Positions 18,791 through 27,793 of a stretch of 64,000 bases of DNA are shown here, in pieces. Each line of letters begins with the position of its first letter. Positions within the stretch are counted from its first letter, which is position 1. The DNA is from Saccharopolyspora spinosa NRRL 18395. Lineage in GTDB: Bacteria > Actinomycetota > Actinomycetes > Mycobacteriales > Pseudonocardiaceae. The stretch is taken from contig NZ_GL877878.1 of NCBI RefSeq assembly GCF_000194155.1, forward strand, positions 2,792,783-2,856,782. The letters are read 5' to 3'. A model generated the notes under the pieces. That model did no database searches and was not told where the DNA came from. It saw nothing but the letters and a program-made list of their open reading frames with translations. The translations under genes were made by a program, and so were the position numbers.

Positions 18791-18854
18791 GCGACACGCG
18801 CCCATCGATGCAACATTTCCACCAAAGAGACAAATGACCGAGGAGACAATTCCC

Positions 18855-19772
18855 ATGAAGGCGATCGTGGTGACGGACCAGGCTGCGGGAACGGCCGGGA
18901 TGACGCTGGTGGAGCGGCCCGAGCCGCCGGCAGCGATAAACGACGTCGTTGTTCAGGTTCATGCGTCGGGATTCGTCCCGACTGAGCTGACGTGGCCCTC
19001 GACCTGGGCCGATCGCGCCGACCGTGACCGAACACCGTCGATCCCTGGGCACGAGCTGGCCGGAGTGGTCGCCGCTCTCGGGTACGGCACGACGGGGCTG
19101 TCGGTGGGACAGCGGGTGTTCGGCCTCGCGGACTGGCATCGCGACGGCACCCTGGCGGAGTACGTGGCCGTCGAGGCACGCAACCTCGCGCCGCTGCCGG
19201 GCGACGTCGACTTCACGGTGGGCGCGAGCCTGCCGATCTCGGGCTTGACCGCATGGCAAGGGCTGTTCGAACACGGCCGCCTTCAGGCGGGGCAGAGCGT
19301 CCTCGTACACGGCGCGGCCGGCGCAGTCGGGACGATGGTGACGCAACTCGCACGTGAGTTCGGCGCATACATCATCGGCACCGGACGCGCCGCCGACCGC
19401 CAGAAGACGCTCGACTTCGGCGCGCAGGAGTTCGTCGACCTCGGCAACGACGCCCTGGAAGACGTCGGCGGGGTCGACCTGGTGTTCGATGTCATCGGCG
19501 GCGACATCCAGAGGCGGTCCGCAGGCCTGATTCGAGCCGGAGGAACGCTGGTGTCCGTCGTCGGGCCGACTGAGGCGCGGCCCACGGACGGCCTGGCGGT
19601 CGACTTTGTTGTCGAGTCCGATCGTGGCCAATTGGGTGAGATCGTGCAGCGAGTACGGGAAGGACGACTGCGGACGAACATCGGCAACGTCGCGACCCTC
19701 GACGACGCCGTCGCGGCCCTTAATCCAACCGAGCGACGCAAAGGGAAGACGATCATCCGCGTTCGTCCGTGA
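18855..19772 (+). CDS. NADP-dependent zinc-independent oxidoreductase (MDR family)
   Basis: The 305-residue protein is a medium-chain dehydrogenase/reductase of the quinone-oxidoreductase type. The N-terminal GroES-like domain (residues 1-120) contains PSIPGHELAGVVAALG; the Rossmann domain carries VLVHGAAGAVGTMVTQLA near 150-167, the nucleotide-binding glycine motif of the group. Catalytic zinc cysteines are absent. The start ATG at 18855 follows AGGAGACAATTCCC. Its substrate is unknown. A broken copy of its 3' end precedes it, and an IS remnant follows 40 bases downstream. Confidence 0.8.
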   Translation: MKAIVVTDQAAGTAGMTLVERPEPPAAINDVVVQVHASGFVPTELTWPSTWADRADRDRTPSIPGHELAGVVAALGYGTTGLSVGQRVFGLADWHRDGTLAEYVAVEARNLAPLPGDVDFTVGASLPISGLTAWQGLFEHGRLQAGQSVLVHGAAGAVGTMVTQLAREFGAYIIGTGRAADRQKTLDFGAQEFVDLGNDALEDVGGVDLVFDVIGGDIQRRSAGLIRAGGTLVSVVGPTEARPTDGLAVDFVVESDRGQLGEIVQRVREGRLRTNIGNVATLDDAVAALNPTERRKGKTIIRVRP

Positions 19773-19812
19773 AGACTCGGGGACAGCGACCGGTCCTTGT
19801 GGGTGCCGATAA

Positions 19813-20208
19813 GGGGCTCCGGCAGTAGGTGCCGGTTGCTGATCTTGGCTGGGGTTAAGGCAGGGCGGGCATGGCCGTGGATGATCATGACATTCCTGAC
19901 GCTTCGTGATCACAAGGAACGACCATGCCCGTGCTTCCATCGATCTGTCATTGAGCCGACCTGGGTCCAATTCGCCGCGCTGCTGCCCGAAAAATTAGAG
20001 CTTGTCCCCACGGATCCGCTGGGCTGTCACCGCAGGCGCATCCCCGACCGCATCGTCTTCGAGCATGTCATCGACGCCCGACTTCTACCATCACCTGGCC
20101 ACCGCCATCGTCACAGTCCGTCAACTCATCCAACGCGCCAGACCGCTCTACCGCTGGGACACCCGACCCACTACGCGACGCCTCAAATGACCCAATTTCC
20201 GGAGCCTC
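19813..20208 (+). mobile_element. 396-bp internally deleted IS5-like element
   Basis: Terminal inverted repeats GGGGCTCCGG (left) and CCGGAGCCTC (right) are flanked by TAA on both sides, a plausible 3-bp target duplication. Inside, the transposase N terminus (beginning near 19925, and after a shift IEPTWVQFAALLPEKLE, then GCHRRRIPDRIVFEHVI) is joined to its C terminus (LYRWDTRPTTRRLK), so the catalytic middle is missing. Frames are also shifted. I read it as a member of the IS5 superfamily from the RRIPDR-V-FEHV pattern. It cannot make transposase but keeps both ends. Confidence 0.75.
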
Positions 20209-20236
20209 TAAAGGAGTTATTAGAACTCCCCCACCA

Positions 20237-21223
20237 TCAAGGCACTTGACCAGTCGGTCTCCACTCGAGTGCCATCCGGAAACACCTGAAGTTCTCGACT
20301 ATGCACGTCGTCCAGGATGGCGTGCACGCTTTCGTGGAGTCCGGTGAGTTCCCGGCGAGAGCACCCCGCAGCCGCACTACCAGTGCCCGAGGCAACGCGA
20401 GAAGCAGGCCGAAGTTGGCGAAGTCCGTGGCTACAAAAGTCTCGTTGAAGTCGTTCACCGGCAGGTCAGCGTTCGCCGCGCCCCCGAAATCCAGCGCGCG
20501 CAGGAACGGCAGGTAGTAGTCGAGAGCGAACCGGTCCCGCGTGACCGCGTCGAGCGAAATGGGTTCGATTCCTTCCTTCTCCGGGTCAACAGCGTCGATC
20601 CGCATGCCTTCGTCGCGGACCGGGAAGGAAGCGACACAGCCTAACGCAACACATGGCTTCTCGTCGTCGATCGCGATCACGGAGCGCTTCTACGCCTCCA
20701 GTTGCCGCCGGAGTTTGAGATCCATGTCGCCGGCACGGCCTTTCGCCTCAGCCCCCACCCACCCGGCCGGCGCCAGACCGAACAAGTCCGAGCGCTTGCG
20801 AGTGTTCCCGAAACCGACTCGGTATTCGCTCGCGTACCGATCGATGTGCATCAGGGTGCGTCACCACAAGCAGCTTTTGACGGAAGATCCCGGTGATCGC
20901 TTGTCCCAGCGCGTAGGAAAGCGCCGCCGACTCCGAACGGTCCAGGCTGAGCGCGAGGTCGGACCGAAGGAGTTCCGCACGGTAGGTGCGTCGGAAGTAG
21001 GCCGGGATCAGCGAGGCCCGATGCAGCCATTCCCACACTGATGCGGCACCGTGCGACAGTCGATCCCCCGGAGCCGGCCAGTGACGATCAGCGCGTGCGC
21101 GAGGTCGTCAACCGAGAACGTCAACACGCCGCTGCGCGGCACCGTGCCGGGCGGGAACGCAAGGGCGGAGTACGGGACTTCAAAGTCCAGCGGAGGAACC
21201 TGCAACAGATAACCCTCCAGCAC
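20237..21223 (-). pseudogene. Decayed nuclease-like gene (EAK motif), frameshifts and stop
   Basis: Three minus-strand pieces line up as one gene of about 320 codons: 21008-21223 (start MLEGYLLQVPPLDFEVPYSA), 20748-21038, and 20237-20680. Between the second and third piece the sequence reads WVGAEAKGRAGDMDLKLRRQ, then TAG where a sense codon is expected, then KRSVIAIDDEKPCVALGCV. The E-A-K core suggests a PD-(D/E)XK restriction-like fold, but this is inference. At least two frameshifts and one nonsense change make it inactive. It lies at the right end of the tRNA island. Confidence 0.6.
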
Positions 21224-21561
21224 TATGGCCTTTGAGCCCGCGCCGTCACGAACCCGAGCCTCAGCGGCAATCCCGCGATGATCTCACTTGCTGTGCTGGT
21301 GCGGTCGAGCGCAGATGTCTGTGTCCGCATCCTGCAGCCCGATTCCGTTCTGGACGGTTGTCCTTTTCCAACGGCTGTTTGCCACGTCTGATAGTGCTTC
21401 GTATGGAACTACGTGGGTTTCGGCAGCCACACGATGATGACCTGACCAGATGTGCACATCGCCCAACAGGCCGCCAAAGCCCCGGCTTACGCCCGCAGCG
21501 GCGCAGCTCCGTGATTCTGCGCCTTTTCTGCACCCTCGGGGGACAAATCGGGCACAAAAAG
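21224..21561. other. Island right end, no convincing gene
   Basis: Short minus-strand frames exist, one of 60 codons beginning MGDVHIWSGHHRV at 21466, but none has a recognised domain. No integrase or excisionase is visible next to the attachment repeat, where one would be expected. Confidence 0.35.
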
Positions 21562-21665
<104 letters not shown>

Positions 21666-21672
21666 ATATTTC

Positions 21673-21705
21673 GTTCTCGTCAGCCCTCGTCGCGCTGACG
21701 AGAAC
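21673..21705 (-). terminator. Stem-loop behind tam
   Basis: GTTCTCGTCAGC and GCTGACGAGAAC form a perfect 12-bp stem with a 9-base loop, 72 bases past the tam stop codon and upstream of tRNA-Asn. It probably separates the two transcripts. Confidence 0.65.
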
Positions 21706-21776
21706 TACTCTAGCCCATGCCCTCAGACCGCCTCACCGGACCCCCCTGTTGCTGATCCAGACGACGAACCCGCTGG

Positions 21777-22541
21777 TCAGCGCCGGTGGGCCACGACGAA
21801 GATGCGGCGGAACGGGAACCAGGTCGTACCGTCGCGTCGTCGCGGGTACGCCGCCACCAGGCGAGGTGCCAGCTCCGCGCGGAATTCCGCCCACTCCGCG
21901 TCGTCCAGCGACGCCCGGATCGGGCGCAGCGCCGTGCCCGTGACCCACTCCAGCACCGGGTCGGCGCCGCTCAGCGCGTGGACGTACGTCGTCTCCCAGG
22001 TGTCCACCTCCGCACCGAGGTCGGCGAGCGCGTTCGCGTAGCCGATCGGCGACAGCACCGCGTCGGATCGCAGCACCTCGCCAACCCTGTCCCGCCAGCG
22101 CGACTCCGCGACCAGTTCCCGGATCGCCACGTAGGACGGAGATTCGAAGTTGCCCGGCACCTGGAAGGCGAACCACGCCCCGGCGGGCAGTTGGGGCAGC
22201 CAGCGCTGCAGCAGCTCCAGGTGTTCCGGCACCCATTGCAGGACCGCGTTGCACAGCACGACATCGGTGTCCGGCAACGGTTTCCAGTCCCGGACGTCCT
22301 CCTGCCTCGCGGCCACCCCGCGGGCCTGGGCCGCCGCGACCATCTCCGGCGACGCGTCCGTGGCCTCGACCACCGCCTCGGGCCACCGATCGGTCAGCAG
22401 CGAGGTCAGGCTCCCCGCGCCGCAGCCGAGATCCACGACCCGGCGGGCCCCGGTCGCACCGACCCTGGCCAGCAGGTCGTGGGCCGGGCGGTCGCGCTGG
22501 TCACTGAACGACAGGTACTTCTGCGGATCCCACACGTCCAC
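21777..22541 (-). CDS. tam: Trans-aconitate 2-methyltransferase
   Basis: The 254-residue protein is a class I SAM methyltransferase. Motif I VVDLGCGAGSLTSLL lies at residues 40-54, and the opening MDVWDPQKYLSFSDQRDRPA is the signature of Tam, which methylates trans-aconitate that forms spontaneously from cis-aconitate and inhibits aconitase. Further Tam features are LCNAVLQWVPEH near residue 100 and the late TWFPFRRIFVVA. It starts at ATG 22541, seven bases from a strong palindrome that is probably an operator. It is separated from the gene at 22602 by that region and likely forms its own unit. Confidence 0.85.
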   Translation of the reverse strand: MDVWDPQKYLSFSDQRDRPAHDLLARVGATGARRVVDLGCGAGSLTSLLTDRWPEAVVEATDASPEMVAAAQARGVAARQEDVRDWKPLPDTDVVLCNAVLQWVPEHLELLQRWLPQLPAGAWFAFQVPGNFESPSYVAIRELVAESRWRDRVGEVLRSDAVLSPIGYANALADLGAEVDTWETTYVHALSGADPVLEWVTGTALRPIRASLDDAEWAEFRAELAPRLVAAYPRRRDGTTWFPFRRIFVVAHRR

Positions 22542-22548
22542 ACCTCCG

Positions 22549-22572
22549 TATACAGTACGCTCGTACTGTATA
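22549..22572. promoter_or_regulatory. Palindromic operator in front of tam
   Basis: TATACAGTACG and CGTACTGTATA are perfect 11-bp arms around a two-base centre. The shape is that of TetR-family operators. It ends seven bases before the tam start codon, so a bound dimer would block transcription start or elongation. No TetR gene is in the window. Confidence 0.65.
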
Positions 22573-22601
22573 TTTGGGGCTTCGGCGGTGTCGAGCGGAA
22601 A

Positions 22602-23141
22602 TCAGTCCGGCCCCGGGCCTTTCGCCTCCCGTAGGCGCTCGGCGACGGTCGCGGCGAACTCGGCCACCGCCGCCTCGTCCGCGTCCCGGTCGGCCCGCAC
22701 CTGCAGCACGATCCCGTCCTCGCCGGGCACCTTGCGCTGCACGAACCACGCTCCCCCGCCGGGCAAGTCCCGGTGGTGGCGGGAGCGGATGGACTGGTTG
22801 ACGCGCTCGTGCACGACGTCGGGCAGCCGCCCCGGCTCGGCCAGTTCGAGCCGACGGCCCGGCTGGTCGCGCAGCAGTACCGCGCCGCCCGCCGAACCGG
22901 CTTCCTCGGCCTCGATCACGGTGAGCACGCCGTTCCTCCAGGTCGCCTTGCTGAGCAGGTGCCAGCCGAGGCGGCGGCCTTCCGGCAGCCACAACCCCAG
23001 GTGCGTGGCGACCAGCGCTCCGTCGGCCGTCTTCGCCACCGCCAGCACGTGCTCCTCGGCCTCCAGCGAGCCGGGGAACTCCGCCGGTACCTCGGCCGTG
23101 CCGCTCAGCCGCGCGACGAACCGCCGCAGCCAGGCGATCAC
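22602..23141 (-). CDS. Conserved protein coupled to dnaG
   Basis: The 179-residue soluble protein follows dnaG with a 4-base overlap (start at 23141, dnaG stop at 23138-23140), so both are translated from one message. It contains AKTADGALVATHLGLWLPEG, an eight-stranded-looking pattern, and ends in a helix. I have seen similar proteins next to dnaG in other actinomycetes but know no function. No catalytic motif is visible. Confidence 0.7.
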   Translation of the reverse strand: MIAWLRRFVARLSGTAEVPAEFPGSLEAEEHVLAVAKTADGALVATHLGLWLPEGRRLGWHLLSKATWRNGVLTVIEAEEAGSAGGAVLLRDQPGRRLELAEPGRLPDVVHERVNQSIRSRHHRDLPGGGAWFVQRKVPGEDGIVLQVRADRDADEAAVAEFAATVAERLREAKGPGPD

Positions 23142-25030
23142 AGCGTCCCCATCGCCTGGTCCAGCAGCGCCTTGCGGTAGCCCTCCAACGCCACCATGTC
23201 GCCGAACAGCGCGTTGTACTCCTCGGCGTCCTCCAACGGCGACATCCGCTGCACCCTGGACTTGATGTCCGCGATCTGCCTACTGACCAGCCGCTCCTGC
23301 AACCGGGCGATCAAGGCCGCGACATAGCGCGGATCCTCCTCCGACTGGTTCTCCAACTGCTCCACCGAGAGCTCGGTGAGCAGGTGCCGCGCGACCTGGC
23401 TCTCGCACTGCTGCGACACCGCATCCACGAACGCCGCGCCGGACAGGCCGGACACGGTGCCTCCCGCTGCCAGCAGCGCCCGGTGCAGCTCGGTGTAAGC
23501 GGGCTCGGTGAACGCTTCCTCGGGCAGCGAGTCGTACAGCGGGCCCGCCAGCGCAGGCACCTGCAGCGCCGCCTTCAACGCCTCCCGCTGCAGGAAGCGC
23601 GGATCGTGGCGGGGCGGGCGCTTCGGCAGGTCGATCTCCATGCCCAGCGACTGCTGCGACTGGTCCTGCCGCGGGCGTCGCCGCGACGAACGGGTGGGGG
23701 CACCGGAGCTCTGCCGCACCTGGCGGACCACCTGGTTTTCATCGTTCCAGCCCGCCCACCAGGCCAGCTTGGTGGCGTAGCCGTCCCGGCTGGCCGGGTC
23801 CTTGATCTGCGCGACCAGCGGCACCGTGCGCTTCAGCGCCGCGACCCGGCCGTCGACGGAGTCCAGGTCGTACTCGGTGAGCAGGCTGCGGATGGCGAAC
23901 TCGAACAGCGGCCGACGGCGGGCGACCAGGTCACGCACCGCCGCGTCGCCCTTGGCCTCCCGCAGCTCGCACGGGTCCATCCCGTCTGGCGTGATCGCCA
24001 CGTAGGTCTGGCCGGCGAACTGCTGCTCGCCGTCGAACGCCTTCAGCGCCGCCTTCTGGCCAGCCTCGTCGCCGTCGAAGGTGAAGATGACCTCGCCGCG
24101 GAACGCATCGTCGTCCATCATCAGGCGCCGCAGCACGGAGATGTGGTCGTCGCCGAAAGCCGTGCCGCAGGAGGCCACCGCCGTCGGCACTCCGGCCAGG
24201 TGCATCGCCATCACGTCGGTGTAGCCCTCGACCACCACCGCTTGGCGCCGCTTGGCGATATCCCGCTTGGCCAAGTCGATACCGAAGAGCATCTGGGATT
24301 TGTTGAAGATCGGGGTGGCCGAGGTGTTGACGTACTTGGCCTCGATCGGGTCGTCGTCGAAGATCCGCCGCGCGCCGAATCCGACCACGTCGCCGCTGAG
24401 GTCCTTCAACGGCCACAGCAGGCGCCGGTGGAACCGGTCGATCGGGCCGCGGCGCCCCTCCTTGGACAGGCCGCACTTGATCAGCTCGTCGAGCTCGAAG
24501 CCCTTCATCAGCAAGATCTTGGTGAGCTTGTCCCAACCGGCCGGGGCGAAGCCGCAGCCGAAGCGCTCGGCCACCGCCTCGTCGAAACCGCGCTGCGCCA
24601 GGTACTCCCGGGCCTTCAGCGCTTCCGGCGAGCGGAGCTGCTCGGAGTAGAACTCGGCGGCGATGCGGTGCGCTTCGACCATCCGGGCGCGCGTGCCGCG
24701 GTCCCGCTTCGGTCCCGGGGTACCGCCCTCGTACTGCAGTTGGAGACCAACCCGGTCGGCCAGCCGCTCGACGGACTCGACGAAGCCGAGGTGCTCGATC
24801 TTCATCAGGAAGGCGATGACGTCGCCGCCCTCGCCGCAGCCGAAGCAGTGGAAGGTGCCGTGGCTGGGCCGGACGTTGAACGACGGCGTCTTCTCGTCGT
24901 GGAACGGGCACAGGCCCTTCTGCGCGCCGCCGCCGGCGTTGCGCAGGGCGACGTACTCGCCGACCAGATCGTCGATCCGGTTGCGATCGCGCACTTCGGC
25001 GATGTCGCTTTCCCGGATCCTGCCTGCCAC
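23138..25030 (-). CDS. dnaG: DNA primase
   Basis: The 630-residue protein has the N-terminal CHC2 zinc ribbon (CPFHDEKTPSFNV and CFGCGEGGD, about residues 41-70), the primase catalytic core with Toprim motifs VVVEGYTDVMAMH near 262 and FTFDGDEAGQKAA near 315, and a C-terminal helical DnaB-binding region (about 480-630). It makes RNA primers at the replication fork. It starts with GTG at 25030. The dnaG position near dgt, glyS and uppS matches the M. tuberculosis Rv2343c neighbourhood. Confidence 0.97.
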   Translation of the reverse strand: MAGRIRESDIAEVRDRNRIDDLVGEYVALRNAGGGAQKGLCPFHDEKTPSFNVRPSHGTFHCFGCGEGGDVIAFLMKIEHLGFVESVERLADRVGLQLQYEGGTPGPKRDRGTRARMVEAHRIAAEFYSEQLRSPEALKAREYLAQRGFDEAVAERFGCGFAPAGWDKLTKILLMKGFELDELIKCGLSKEGRRGPIDRFHRRLLWPLKDLSGDVVGFGARRIFDDDPIEAKYVNTSATPIFNKSQMLFGIDLAKRDIAKRRQAVVVEGYTDVMAMHLAGVPTAVASCGTAFGDDHISVLRRLMMDDDAFRGEVIFTFDGDEAGQKAALKAFDGEQQFAGQTYVAITPDGMDPCELREAKGDAAVRDLVARRRPLFEFAIRSLLTEYDLDSVDGRVAALKRTVPLVAQIKDPASRDGYATKLAWWAGWNDENQVVRQVRQSSGAPTRSSRRRPRQDQSQQSLGMEIDLPKRPPRHDPRFLQREALKAALQVPALAGPLYDSLPEEAFTEPAYTELHRALLAAGGTVSGLSGAAFVDAVSQQCESQVARHLLTELSVEQLENQSEEDPRYVAALIARLQERLVSRQIADIKSRVQRMSPLEDAEEYNALFGDMVALEGYRKALLDQAMGTL

Positions 25031-25098
25031 GCACCCAGTCTAGGGGCATTGTGATCGTCACGGTCGAGGTGGCTTGCCGGTGCGGCAGAATCGCGGCT

Positions 25099-25992
25099 GT
25101 GCCCGCCACGAACGCCACCCTCGCCGCAGAATTCGACCAGCACCGCAGCCGGTTGATCGGCATCGGCTACCGGCTCACCGGCCGCCTCGCCGACGCCGAG
25201 GACGCAGTCCAGGACGCCTGGCTGCGGCTGGCGTCGACCGACCGCGAGAGCATCCGCGACCTGGGCGGCTGGTTGACCACCGTGGTCAGCCGGCTGTGCC
25301 TGGACCGGATGCGTTCGGCCGCCGTCCGACGCGAGCAGTACGTCGGGCCGTGGCTGCCGGAACCGCTGGTGACCTCGCTCGACGACGATCCGGGCGACAT
25401 CATCGCGGTCCGCGACGACCTGCGGATGGCCGCGCTGCGCGTGCTGCACGAACTGCCACCGGACCAGCGGTTGGCGTTCGTGCTGCACGACGGGTTCGAC
25501 GTGCCGTTCGCCGAGATCGCCGAACTGCTGAAGTGCAGCGTGGCGGCGGCGCGGCAGTACGCATCGCGGGCGCGCCGGGCGATGGCCGAAGCGGACCCGC
25601 CGGAGCGGGTGCCGCTGCCCGAGCAGCAGCGGGCGCTGGACGATTTCCTCACCGCGGTGGCCTCGAAGGACATCGACGCGATCACCCGGGTGCTGCACCC
25701 GGCGGCAGCGGTCTACGGCGATAGTGGCGGCAAGGCCCGCACCGCGCGTCGCCCGGTGGTGGGCGTCGACAAGGTCGCCCGGTTCATCGTGGGGCTCATG
25801 GAGAAGTACGGCGACGGGCTGGTCGAGAACATCCGGCCGGTGCTGGTCAACGGCGATCTGGGGGTTCTGTTCAGCGGCTCCGAAGACGGCAAGGCAGCGC
25901 CCCGCGTGTTCAGCATGGCGGTGCGCGACGGCCGCCCGGCGCAGATCTTCGACATCGTCAACCCGGACAAGCTCACCCGCGTCCCCTGGTAA
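25099..25992 (+). CDS. ECF41-type RNA polymerase sigma factor (SigJ-like)
   Basis: The 297-residue protein has sigma region 2 (HRSRLIGIGYRLTGRLADAE then DAVQDAWLRL) and region 4 (PPDQRLAFVLHDGFDVPFAE), followed by a SnoaL-like C-terminal domain with YGDSGGKARTARRPVVG and the terminal motif NPDKL. Those two C-terminal motifs define the ECF41 group, in which the extension tunes the sigma factor without a classical anti-sigma factor. The usual partner gene (a carboxymuconolactone decarboxylase or oxidoreductase) is not adjacent. The start GTG at 25099 was preferred over an ATG-like start 16 codons upstream. It is divergent from dnaG. Confidence 0.85.
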   Translation: MPATNATLAAEFDQHRSRLIGIGYRLTGRLADAEDAVQDAWLRLASTDRESIRDLGGWLTTVVSRLCLDRMRSAAVRREQYVGPWLPEPLVTSLDDDPGDIIAVRDDLRMAALRVLHELPPDQRLAFVLHDGFDVPFAEIAELLKCSVAAARQYASRARRAMAEADPPERVPLPEQQRALDDFLTAVASKDIDAITRVLHPAAAVYGDSGGKARTARRPVVGVDKVARFIVGLMEKYGDGLVENIRPVLVNGDLGVLFSGSEDGKAAPRVFSMAVRDGRPAQIFDIVNPDKLTRVPW

Positions 25993-26252
25993 GTACCGGG
26001 CCCCCGCCTGCCCAGAGACCGTGAGCGCTGTTGGGTGCGGTAGCAGCTGTTTGGGTGTTGGTTGAAGCGAACGGACAGTGATGATGTGTGTAGTGACGCC
26101 GCTGGTGGGTCTGACCCTCGAACGGTCACCACGCACGCGGCCGGACGGGCGTTTGTGATCTCATAGGAGCTTGGCCAAGAAGCCCCGTCACTGTCTTGTC
26201 CACCCGCCCGACCGGCGCGTGCCGCCCTCGGAACGGACTGGCAAGGACGGAC

Positions 26253-26798
26253 ATGACCAGCATGACGCACAACGCCCCGCAGATCACCGGTGGAGTCGAC
26301 ACCCACGGCCTGACCCACCACGCCGCAGTGATCGACTCGATCGGCCGGCACCTGGCCGACCAGGAGTTCCCGGCCACCATCCGCGGCTACCGGGACCTGC
26401 TGGACTGGACGCGCTCCCACGGCGACCTGGTCGCGGTGGGGGTGGAAGGCACCGGCGCCTACGGCGCCGAGCTGACCCGGGTCCTCACCGCGGCCGGGGT
26501 CGCGGTCGTGGACGTGGACCGGCCGGACCGCACAACGCGGCGGATGAAGGGCAAGTCCGACCCGATCGACGCCTACGCCGCCGCAACGGCCGTGCTTTCC
26601 GGGCGGGCCACCGGTATCCCCAAGAGCCGGGACGGGGCGGTCGAGGCGGTGCGGGCGCTGCGGATCGCGCGCCGCAGTGCGATCGCCACCACCCTCAAGG
26701 CGATGAACCAGATCCGCGGCGGATGGAAAACCCCTGCCGAGATCCTCGAACATCACCTACAATCGCCCCAAACAAGCGGTGTTGCCACGACCGCTTGA
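26253..26798 (+). pseudogene. IS110-family transposase, truncated after the DEDD domain
   Basis: The 181-codon frame carries the IS110 N-terminal RuvC-like (DEDD) domain: GGVDTHGLTHHAAVID (first Asp), GVEGTGAYGAELTRVL (Glu), VDVDRPDRTTRRMKGKSDPI and DAYAAA (later Asp residues). It ends with QSPQTSGVATTA, and the C-terminal transposase_20 domain with its conserved Ser is missing. It is therefore a broken element. The region from about 26030 is probably the element's left end. The following bases belong to another IS. Confidence 0.8.
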
Positions 26799-26839
26799 AT
26801 CCGTCCGCTCGCAGATCTCCGCCAAAAGGCACAACCGTC

Positions 26840-26935
26840 TACCGGTCTCCGGCATCACTGGGAAACTCGCTGGTCGTAGGGTGATGGCCGACGGAGGTTA
26901 CTGCGGCAACCTGACGCGATCACGTTTTACCAGAA
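26840..26935 (+). mobile_element. Short IS5-like transposase fragment
   Basis: The frame reads GKLAGRRVMADGGYCGN, similar to the conserved region around the second catalytic Asp of IS5-like transposases (ADGGY-GN). Flanking parts of the gene are missing. It is fused to the broken IS110 gene upstream. Confidence 0.5.
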
Positions 26936-27294
26936 ACGACTCACGGGCCGAGCGGTCGGCTCCGAGCTTTGGAGCCGGAGAGAGACCGATGCCCCTTTTC
27001 TTCTATTGGCAGGGTTAAGGGGGCACACTTGCCGGGCTTCCCCGGTGGAATGTCGTGTTTTGCTGGCAGTGTCGCTCTGATGTCGCGGGTGCGACGCCGA
27101 ACGCGCGCATGACGAGAATCCGTGAGGGGCGATGTTTGGCTAGGAACGTTGGTTTCTGCTGGCGGCCCCACGGCGGGTTCCGGAGGCCGGGGAGGGGGGT
27201 TTTTGGCTGGATTTGCCAAGCTCGCTCAAGACGAATCGTCCAGGTGGGGCCGGAGACGTTCACTTGTATGACCGCTGCGCGGGGCGTCGGGCAT
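26936..27294. other. No gene seen; IS-derived debris likely
   Basis: About 360 bases without a credible frame, lying between IS5-like and IS3 fragments. G-rich runs occur around 27190-27205. Probably remnants of insertion-element ends. Confidence 0.35.
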
Positions 27295-27492
27295 TCATAC
27301 CAAGTTCAGGAGCGCGGCACGGATCGATTCGACACCCCACCACAGGCCCACCTTGTGGAGGTCCTGGTGTTCTGCAATGAACTCCGCGAAGCGATGTGGC
27401 CGGTCGATCCCGGCCGCGAAGAAAGCCGACGCTGCTTTGAGAGTCGCGTTGTCACGCCCTGGTTCTACGTTCTTCCGGCGTAGTTGTTGCAA
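27295..27492 (-). mobile_element. IS3-family transposase fragment
   Basis: A minus-strand frame of 65 codons contains LKAASAFFAAGIDRPHRFAE then FIAEHQDLHKVG, which matches the junction of the two IS3 transposase parts (the family usually reads ILKAASAFFAAELDRP). The DDE catalytic domain is missing. It is a decayed insertion. Confidence 0.65.
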
Positions 27493-27507
27493 CTCCGCCG
27501 ACTCTTC

Positions 27508-27625
27508 CGACGCGAACAGGCCATCCGCCTCACACCAACAACCCCGGCACCCACACCAGACTGAACGAAGCGAACGGACCGTTCGTGCCGCCTAACGACG
27601 CGAACAGGCCGTTCGCTTCACATCG
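27508..27625. repeat. Degenerate repeat with GAACGGACCGTTC-type palindromes
   Basis: CGACGCGAACAGGCC recurs at about 27508 and 27596, each followed by similar bases, with an intervening palindrome CGAACGGACCGTTCG. Short palindromes of this type are common between actinomycete genes. Meaning unknown. Confidence 0.45.
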
Positions 27626-27767
27626 GTTGGCGAGGCGGAACGAGACCGCGCCCGTTGGGATCGCCACCGAAACCTCTAGGCAGAACGGGTTTTACAGCGG
27701 CCTCTGCAGCACCCAACGGGCTCACGGACTTCTACCTGCGGTTCTAATCAACTTTCCCGGCCTATTG

Positions 27768-27780
27768 CCGGAGCCTCTAA
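27768..27780. mobile_element. IS end CCGGAGCCTC followed by TAA
   Basis: The same ten bases and TAA neighbour as the right end of the IS remnant at 20199-20211. It lies 14 bases from the serpin stop codon and probably marks the right border of the insertion debris that begins near 26 kb. Confidence 0.55.
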
Positions 27781-27793
27781 GCAGGCCCCCGGC

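Noticed and set aside
17418-18854. N-terminal extension of the oxidoreductase to a 784-residue fusion
   Set aside because: The upstream codons show no domain, overlap the reverse-strand reductase gene and contain the duplicated gene end; a good ribosome binding site lies at 18841.
23384-25054. Plus-strand frame of 556 codons opposite dnaG
   Set aside because: Low-complexity composition and exact overlap with a conserved primase gene show it is a shadow.
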